Shown here: piece after piece, positions 57,540 to 64,000 of the stretch | How positions within the stretch are numbered: position 1 is the stretch's first letter | Layout of the letters: each line of letters begins with the position of its first letter | Assembly (NCBI GenBank): GCA_024704765.1 | Contig: JAKMXF010000155.1 | Coordinates: 1-64,000, forward strand | Origin: Oopsacas minuta | Taxonomy: Eukaryota; Porifera; Hexactinellida; Lyssacinosida; Leucopsacidae | Direction of reading: 5' to 3' | Length of the DNA: 64,000 nt | Position numbers and translations under genes: made by a program | The notes under the pieces: model-generated | What the model was told of the DNA's origin: nothing | The model's database searches: none | What the model saw: the letters and a program-made list of their open reading frames with translations, nothing else

Positions 57540-57780
57540 TATATATATGTATGCACAGAAATGTTTGTACATCGAGAATTTATTGAAGAAACTGGAGGTA
57601 CCACAGGGCTAATTTTTGCATACGCTGATGTTTTGAGCCTGGCATGGACAATTTCGAGTCCTGGACAAAATTCACACCTATGAGGAAATTATGCCATTAT
57701 TGTCACATTTCTTGATTCTCGAAAAATCACATTATTCAGCACTGCTAAACAAATATACATGATAGAAGTTTGATTAATAG
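57540..57780 (+). repeat. Dispersed repeat, partner of 27300-27545
   Basis: Begins with (TA)n, then TTGAAGAAACTGGA, TTCACACCTATGA and AAAATCACATTATT in the same order as the minus strand of 27545-27300. The hairpin arm is partly retained. Confidence 0.6.
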
Positions 57781-58219
57781 TGAAGCTAACTTGGAGCACT
57801 AAGATGTCGCGCAGCGACCCTGGAAGTGCAATTCGCTAGTACTAATAGTAATGTAAGAGTTTAGCCAATAAATCAACCATATATAATGCAACTTTGGTGC
57901 ATATAAATTGTTGAATTATCAACAAACTGTTTCAATGTATACGCTGGAAGGAAATTGTAAATCGTGATTGCGGCTGAATTAAATAAACAACACGGGGAAA
58001 ATAGTTTTGAATTAACGTTATAAGACTATAAAAAGTATTTAAGAATTGTTTCTCACTATTCTATTCTGAGACGGAATCTTAATGCATTCATCGCTTTAGC
58101 AAATCGTTCTACTATTCTTGTAACTGGACACAAATAAAAATTACAATCTGTACCGACATCGGGCAACCTAGTCTATTAATTAAATATATTTAAAGTGCGA
58201 CTAAAAAGCCACTGCGTAG
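57781..58219. other. No gene recognised
   Basis: AT-rich DNA between two repeats. Confidence 0.4.
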
Positions 58220-59165
58220 GTCAAAGTCGATCATACACAGTGAAGGAACAAAGGTGTTCGACTACACAAATATATTGTGATAAATTGTATACTTTCCCGC
58301 GCATATATATTGTGCAGTCTATATACGTAGCTGCAATCTAGTAATTTGCATAGACTAACATGTGTTTTTCAAGAATCTCAAAAAATATTTTCGATTTACA
58401 CTTTGTGAAGGTGTTAATTATTAATAATTATTAGACAATTATTGATAATCAAAACATGTGGTAATTCAAAATCTATTAAGAATCTATAATTTCTGACTTG
58501 ATATTTGAATTCTACGTAGGCGAGTTACTCCAGATGGAATTTCCAATGGGATTGAACAATTTTTACCAAAGTTATAGAAGAATTTCAATTTGTGCCACTT
58601 GTTGCAAAAAGTGGTACATGTGGCAGAAATCAGCGCCACTACAAGGAAATCAACTAGGGTTAGGAGGAATAAGTTATAGTGATGTTTTCGAATGATATGA
58701 CTATGCTAACCCTTGAATTAAAACGAACTTCTTGGTAGCAGCCACCTGTGCCACCTTGGGCAAAAGGTGGCAAAAATGGCACAAATTAAAATTCTTCTAT
58801 AACTTTGGTAAACTTGTTCAATCTCATTGAAAACTTTAATCTGGGTAACTCGTCTACGTAGAATTCAAATATCATTTCAGAAATTATGGATACTTAATAG
58901 GCTTTGAATTACCACATATTCTGACTATCAATAATTATCTAATCATTATTAATAATTAACACCTTCAAAAGTGTAAATCGAAAATATGTTTGTGAAATTC
59001 TTAAAAACAGACGTTATTCTAAGCAAATTACTAGATTGCAGTCACGAATATAGATTACATAATATATAGGAGCGAGGAAGAGTATACAATTTATGACAAT
59101 ATGTCAGAGTAGTCGAATACTTTTGTCCCTTGAGAGATGTACAAATATGGCTCAAAAGGTCAAGG
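58220..59165. repeat. Long foldback palindrome (arms about 450 bp)
   Basis: The two halves pair over most of their length. Examples: TAAATTGTATACT (58272-58290) with AGTATACAATTTA (about 59080-59095); GCAATCTAGTAATTTGC with GCAAATTACTAGATTGC; TGAATTCTACGTAGGCGAGT with ACTCGTCTACGTAGAATTCA; and AATTTGTGCCACTTG with its diverged complement. The centre (about 58660-58715) carries GGGTTAG…CTAACCC. It is non-coding, a foldback-type mobile element or an inverted duplication. Confidence 0.85.
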
Positions 59166-60609
59166 TATTAATATACACAACACATCAAAGTGAATAATTA
59201 ATGTTTGTCAATGTGATATCAATTATAGATTATCGAGTTGGATGGTTATCCCCCACCAAAATTCCTGGATTCGCCACTACATACGCTCCTAAATCCTAAA
59301 TTGTTCGCAATCCTCAGGTTAAGCCCTCTTTGAACATTCCAAACGTTTGAATAAATAAGTTCGTTTAAAATTATTCAGTGTAAGTTTTTCATGGAACGCG
59401 TGCACACATTGTCGATGCACAGACACAAATAGATACGAAAGAATTACGGGCAAATTTGAATCTATTCCTCCCCTTCTTGCTATTGAAATTTGACATATGA
59501 ATTTACTTAGTGAGGACAAGAACCCTAGTGGAGATAACGAACCTAGTTAGACCATTGCATTTAGTACACCTAAAGATGAATTCCCAAGTAACTAAGTACG
59601 CTGAATCCGATGTTCACATTTTCAAGTTTCTCATATGTAATTTTATTGTCGTTTTGATGAATATAAAGTGAACAAATTAGCAAATCAGAAATTTAGGTAG
59701 ATCCTTGCTCTCAAAGCTACAAAGGGGTTGATCCTACGAAATAATTCAATAATTTATATGTCATATACATATATTAGTGAATAATTTTGTTCGAAATATA
59801 TCTATATTATAATACTCAGAGGGCCCGTCAATTTGGAGAATAATGGATACCTCGAGGCGCAATGGACCGAGTTCATTAAAAGGCTCGGCGCTTAAAATCT
59901 TAACTACTCTGTGTATTCGAGTCACGCAGTCCAGAGTAAAATTTTTCCCGTAGAGACCAAGAATACTGACAAATTTGGCTGTTTTATACTTCAGCCAACC
60001 AGATGCACTGAGCTGGCTAGTAGCAAATTAAATAGCTAATGATCTCATAAATTCTCGAATATTTCAAGCACGATTTTCAATTGAGATGGAGCAATCCCAA
60101 TACCATTTCTGGATTCTATAGGTTTCAAATTTTCGGAAGGCTACGAACAAATGTAGCTAAATTAGTTACAATTTCTTTCTGCCAAATGTGTCATAATTGG
60201 CAAAAGATCAAATATGCATGCGCCAATTCATTGAAAATCACAAATCTTGCAATATTGAGTGTATTTGCAGCTAAGAAATAATTCTAACTACGGTTGGCAA
60301 GCCTTAAACAATTTTCACATTAGATTTTGTTGTGGTCACAATATTCTATTCTTGTGCCACAAATGAATGCTTAGAATTTGTTTACACATTTTTTGCATAT
60401 CTTTCAAATAGCGAGAAAAATAATCTTGCCTTGGCAACGTGAATTATATATATAAATTCTTCTTGTACCTCATCCAGATCATTTGGAATACAATCTTGCA
60501 TTTTGGCAACAAAAGGATTTCTCGCTAAATTTAAATCGGATTTGCTAATATTCAGAAATATCTTGAGAATTCCTCACTCAAGACAATGAATTGTAGTATA
60601 ATTGTGCAT
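59166..60609. other. No gene recognised; dispersed repeat and an 8-bp target duplication at the end
   Basis: A segment at 59590-59760 (TTTTGATGAATATAAAGTGAAC) resembles 50640-50800. The last eight bases (TTGTGCAT, 60602-60609) are the left target duplication of the hAT-like element. Confidence 0.5.
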
Positions 60610-63579
60610 TAGGGTGTCCCAAAAAATTGAATTTTTGTGAGGTTTATGGGGAGCCCTAAGAAGTTTCTATATATCATAAAATGATTGTGGAAAAAATTTC
60701 AGGTATTTATGAAGTGATTTAGGGGTCCCTCAATGGCTTTATAAATTATATTTTTACAGCTGTTTTTTAACAATTCCAAATTTTAGTTTTTTGCTAGAAA
60801 CATAGTTTAAAGTGCTAACTTGGGTTAATCGACGATGCAGATTTCAGATTCCCCATCAGAAATTTGTTATCTCTACAATTTATATATTTTTTCAAAAAGC
60901 AAAATATTTTTGTAATTCATTGTATATTATTAATAGATTAAATGAAACTTAGCTCAGACATAGTTGGAGTAGTCCTGAAGTGTTTTCGATGCTGCTCTAC
61001 CACTTGTAGTAGTTATTGCTTTGGACCTCGTCTTTTGAACTTCTGTTGAACTGTTGAATCAGCTGGATCCCACGTTCAGCAACATCGTTACACAAGCCAA
61101 ATGCCTAGCAAACCGTTGACCCTCTATGTAGCTTAGATCCTAGCTCCAAGTATTAACAGGTTTTTTGAGGAACGATGAGTCTAATCTTGATGTCCCAAAA
61201 ATGACAGTGATGCATGAAGTTCATTAGGAGAGCCCGGTAGCTTAGTTAACAGATGTCTGCCTCGATCTTGCTAAATACCTGCAACAAGCTGAACTTTAAC
61301 CTCGTCATGTAGATGGTTGAGAATAGCGCTAGCGAAGCCAATTCCGGAGAAAGGCACCAAGAGTGTCTGACCATCATCCACAAACCAACACGACTCAACT
61401 CCACGTCGCCGTATTCCTATAAACGATGAATCAGCGCTATATCGTTGATTGCGACATCAATAGCGAGGCTGCACGAGTACCACGACTGGATGTATACTAG
61501 GATAACAAATCGGTTGATTGATTGAAGACCTTGTAATTGCCGTCCGGTGAGATGCAATGCTTCCTCGTTTCTCCGAAAGAGAAGCTCAATTTTCAACGCG
61601 TAGGTAGCTTTTTCCATCCAACGTGCTCTGTTCAGAGCTCCAACCCGTCGTAGAGATGAAACAACTGGTAGGCCAACCATATTAGCAGCAAGATGGATTA
61701 ACTCAAGATAGTCCTCCCTTCGATGTTTGGCATCCATCGTGGTCCGAAGAAACTGCAAAACATCTGTTGGAGCATCTACGAGAGGAATTGTATCTTGGGG
61801 TTGATGGTGTAATTTCAGCCATGTAGATCGAAAGTGCTTGAAAAATAGAATGTCTGGTCCAGATGATAGGCCCATACACGTTGTAAACACGTCCGATAGA
61901 AGCACTTCGAAGATGTGGTGCCAACAAGCAAGCCAGAGTAGAGACTGTTCAAGCAAATTTTCCAGGTGTACACAAGCGCCATAATATTGACCTGAATTTG
62001 ATACTGTTGTATCATAACAGGCACCAACTGTATCTGTTTCTATATCCCACGACTCAAGAAGTCCTTTAACAGCGTCGGTAGTATATTTTCCAGTTCCTGA
62101 CAAGCGCTTAGGGGCTCCAAGTAACTTGATAGAACTATCTTCAGAACTGGTTAGGAGGACAGCTATTCGATCACCAAGTGGGATACTCTTATCTGTATCT
62201 GGTAAGAGTTTGCCATCCCAATGCACAACAGATTTCGTGGAGGAGAATGCCTGACGGGCCTCCTGGGCTTATTTCTTCCATTGCTTCTGGCTTTGACGGT
62301 GAATAGTGCTTTTTGAGAGTGAAACAGTACTTGAAGGGACACCAGCCGTGTTCAAGAGAGATGCAGCAATCATTGATGCCTTGTGTACACTGGTGTTTGT
62401 TCTGTCAAGAACAGCATTAACTTCGGACTGATGATTCGCTGCTTCTTGACTCCAGTCGAATTGTATGTGAATGTCCCATCATCACTCGTGTCTTCATAAG
62501 TAGTCTCGTCGGGCTCTGAATCAATTTCTTGGCTGGTGAACTGCGATTTTGGTGCAGAGGATTGTACAGTTCAAGATGCGCGCGTCTTTTGGCCGACAAC
62601 CCTTCTAGCGTTGCTAGCGAGGAATCTATCCCCCGATACTTCCAGAACGATCCATGCGCTGCTGAGCGAGGAATTGTCTGTCCTCTTCAAACTGAATTAA
62701 ACAGTTTGCGTGAGCTGAGCTATGTCAAACAATTTATCTAGTTTGATTGAGTACTCTTCCTGGTTTGGAATGTCTGACAGATTGCTACGCTGCATGTTTT
62801 TCGAAAGCTGTTGTTGTTGCTTGTAGAGTTTCTCTATTTTATCGATGATATCTCTCTTAGATTTCACTGGAATCCTGCACTGGTGCCATATCTTAATTAA
62901 TTCGTCATAGGTTGTATGTGCGCTTTCCCGTCTTGTGCACTTACTTTCGCGATGTTTGATAAAAAAGCGCATAACATCAAGTCCACTAGGCAACTTTGCA
63001 CCAATTATTTTGTCAGCGGGGAATCCGATCAACCAAATGTGTTGAGAACTGCGAGTTTTTGCTGCCATATTGTCAATTTATTAAACATTTCAAACAAAAG
63101 TCAGAATTTATACTAGTCCCGGAATATGGAGCAAACCCTACTATTGAACACAATAATTCCTTAGTAATTTAATCTTATTTACGACGGAAATATGACTCAA
63201 TTACAAACCAGAATCTATTCTTTAGTTATTTTAGGAAGTAATCAATAGAAACTTGAAACTTGACGAACAGTAACAAATGAATCATAAAATTCAATAATTC
63301 AAATCCGAAAGTATACAAGATAACAAATTTATGATGCTAAATCTGAAATCTGCATCGTTGATTCACCCAAGTTAGCATTTTAAAGAAAGTTTCTAGGAAA
63401 AATGAAATTTTGGAATAGTTAAAAAACAGGTGTAAAAATTAATTTACAAAGCCATTGAGGACCCCCAAATCACTTCATAAATACCTGAAATTTTTCCACA
63501 ATCATTTTATGACATATAGAAACCTCTTAGGGGGTCCCCCATAAACCTTACAAAAATTCTATTTTTTTGGGACACTCTA
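60610..63579 (-). mobile_element. hAT-like DNA transposon with about 260-bp terminal inverted repeats
   Basis: A 2970-bp element. The ends TAGGGTGTCCCAAAAAATTG and …TTTTTTGGGACACTCTA pair, and the inverted similarity runs on to about 60873 (left) and 63318 (right), for example GAAATCTGCATCGT against ACGATGCAGATTTC. The flanks are TTGTGCAT (60602-60609) and TTGTGTAT (63580-63587): an 8-bp duplication with one mismatch. Eight-base duplications and TAGGG starts fit hAT-type elements. It carries one long minus-strand gene. Confidence 0.85.
61417..63068 (-). pseudogene. hAT-like transposase of an unassigned subfamily, frameshifted
   Basis: It starts at ATG 63068: MAAKTRSSQHIWLIGFPADK, a helical KRDIIDKIEKLYKQQQQLSK segment, then EYSIKLDKLFDIAQ. 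After a shift near 62700 the reading moves to FEEDRQFLAQQRMDRSG and IDSSLATLEGLSAKRRAHLE with further shifts to 62230. A 269-residue frame (62226-61417) follows: MHWDGKLLPDTDKSIPLGDR, VGACYDTTVSNSGQYYGACV, LLWLACWHHIFEVLLSDVFT, then GALNRARWMEKATYALKIEL. The D (HWDGK), D (YDTT), C..H (CWHH) and RW (ARWMEK) order resembles the catalytic layout of hAT transposases; that comparison is inference. I remember this protein as a multicopy, unnamed family in invertebrates. A few frameshifts are the only damage seen. Confidence 0.72.
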
Positions 63580-64000
63580 TTGTGTATCTCAACTATTCTG
63601 TTACCTCATAATCATGCATTTCAATAAATTTTAAATTGTAGGAAATCTACCCATTCTACAAGTCTCGTTTTTCCTATTCATATGTCAAGCATACTTAGGA
63701 AACAAATCAACATGTCTGTAAATCCATTAAATAACATTCCTTTCGTTGTAATGAGAGGTTGAGACTGTTTGGCATTCCGAAATACCAGTGAGGTATGACA
63801 GATTCAGAAGCCAAGAATTATCATCCATAACTGTTACTCAATCACCCTCAACCTGCAATCTGAACTTGACATATAAATCTAGAAGAAGCCTAAGAACATT
63901 TCCTATCGTCAACTAACAACGTATAAGCAAAAGCGTGTTGTATTATATATATTTAGAATGTTGGAGTATTCACAGCATTTGATTAAATATAGCCGAACAT
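63580..64000. other. No gene recognised
   Basis: Starts with the right target duplication TTGTGTAT (63580-63587); the rest is AT-rich without features. Confidence 0.45.

Overview
The window is AT-rich animal nuclear DNA: interrupted genes with short GT-AG introns, no operons and no bacterial-type gene density. It is dominated by Tc1/mariner transposons (DD34D, DD34E, DD37D and DD37E types), with P/THAP-like, hAT-like, Helitron, LINE and retroviral-integrase-like coding remnants and several MITE or foldback repeats. This mix fits an arthropod or similar invertebrate. A caligid copepod such as a salmon louse is a plausible guess, but nothing here proves the species.

Layout. 0-10.7 kb: one half of a perfect 203-bp inverted repeat at the left edge, two almost identical full-length mariner copies (2512-3842 and 9340-10669) and, just left of the second, a spliced minus-strand host gene (about 7929-9206). 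12-20 kb: a Tigger-type MITE, a THAP/P-element-like transposase relic (13.2-14.9 kb), a relic of an unassigned repeat protein (15.3-16.2 kb), and a second P-like relic (17.3-20.0 kb) split by a Tc1-like DD37E element. 20.5-27.1 kb: another MITE, two spliced exons of a Sin3-like corepressor gene, the partner of the 203-bp inverted repeat, a frameshifted gene of a widespread unassigned family, and a maT-type (DD37D) element. 27-33.8 kb: a hairpin repeat, a second maT relic, a pogo/Tigger-like element, a decayed mariner and a 5'-truncated LINE. 35-41 kb: a complete mariner, a third copy of the first mariner family and a second LINE copy in opposite orientation. 42-49.5 kb: Helitron helicase pieces on both strands around an unassigned repeat protein, then a KRBA2/SCAND3-like integrase gene. 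50-57.5 kb: a foldback repeat, a complete maT element, exon(s) of another host gene, a MITE and a three-level nested insertion (mariner inside Tc1 inside mariner). 58-64 kb: a long foldback palindrome and a 2.97-kb hAT-like element with about 260-bp terminal inverted repeats and an 8-bp target duplication.

Almost all coding sequence belongs to mobile elements, and every transposase seen carries at least one stop, frameshift or catalytic substitution. The elements record their own history: exact TA duplications, nesting order and shared mutations show which insertions came first and which copies moved after they were already defective. The host component is small: a Sin3-like gene fragment, an unidentified spliced gene at 8-9 kb, and isolated exon candidates near 42 kb and 53 kb.
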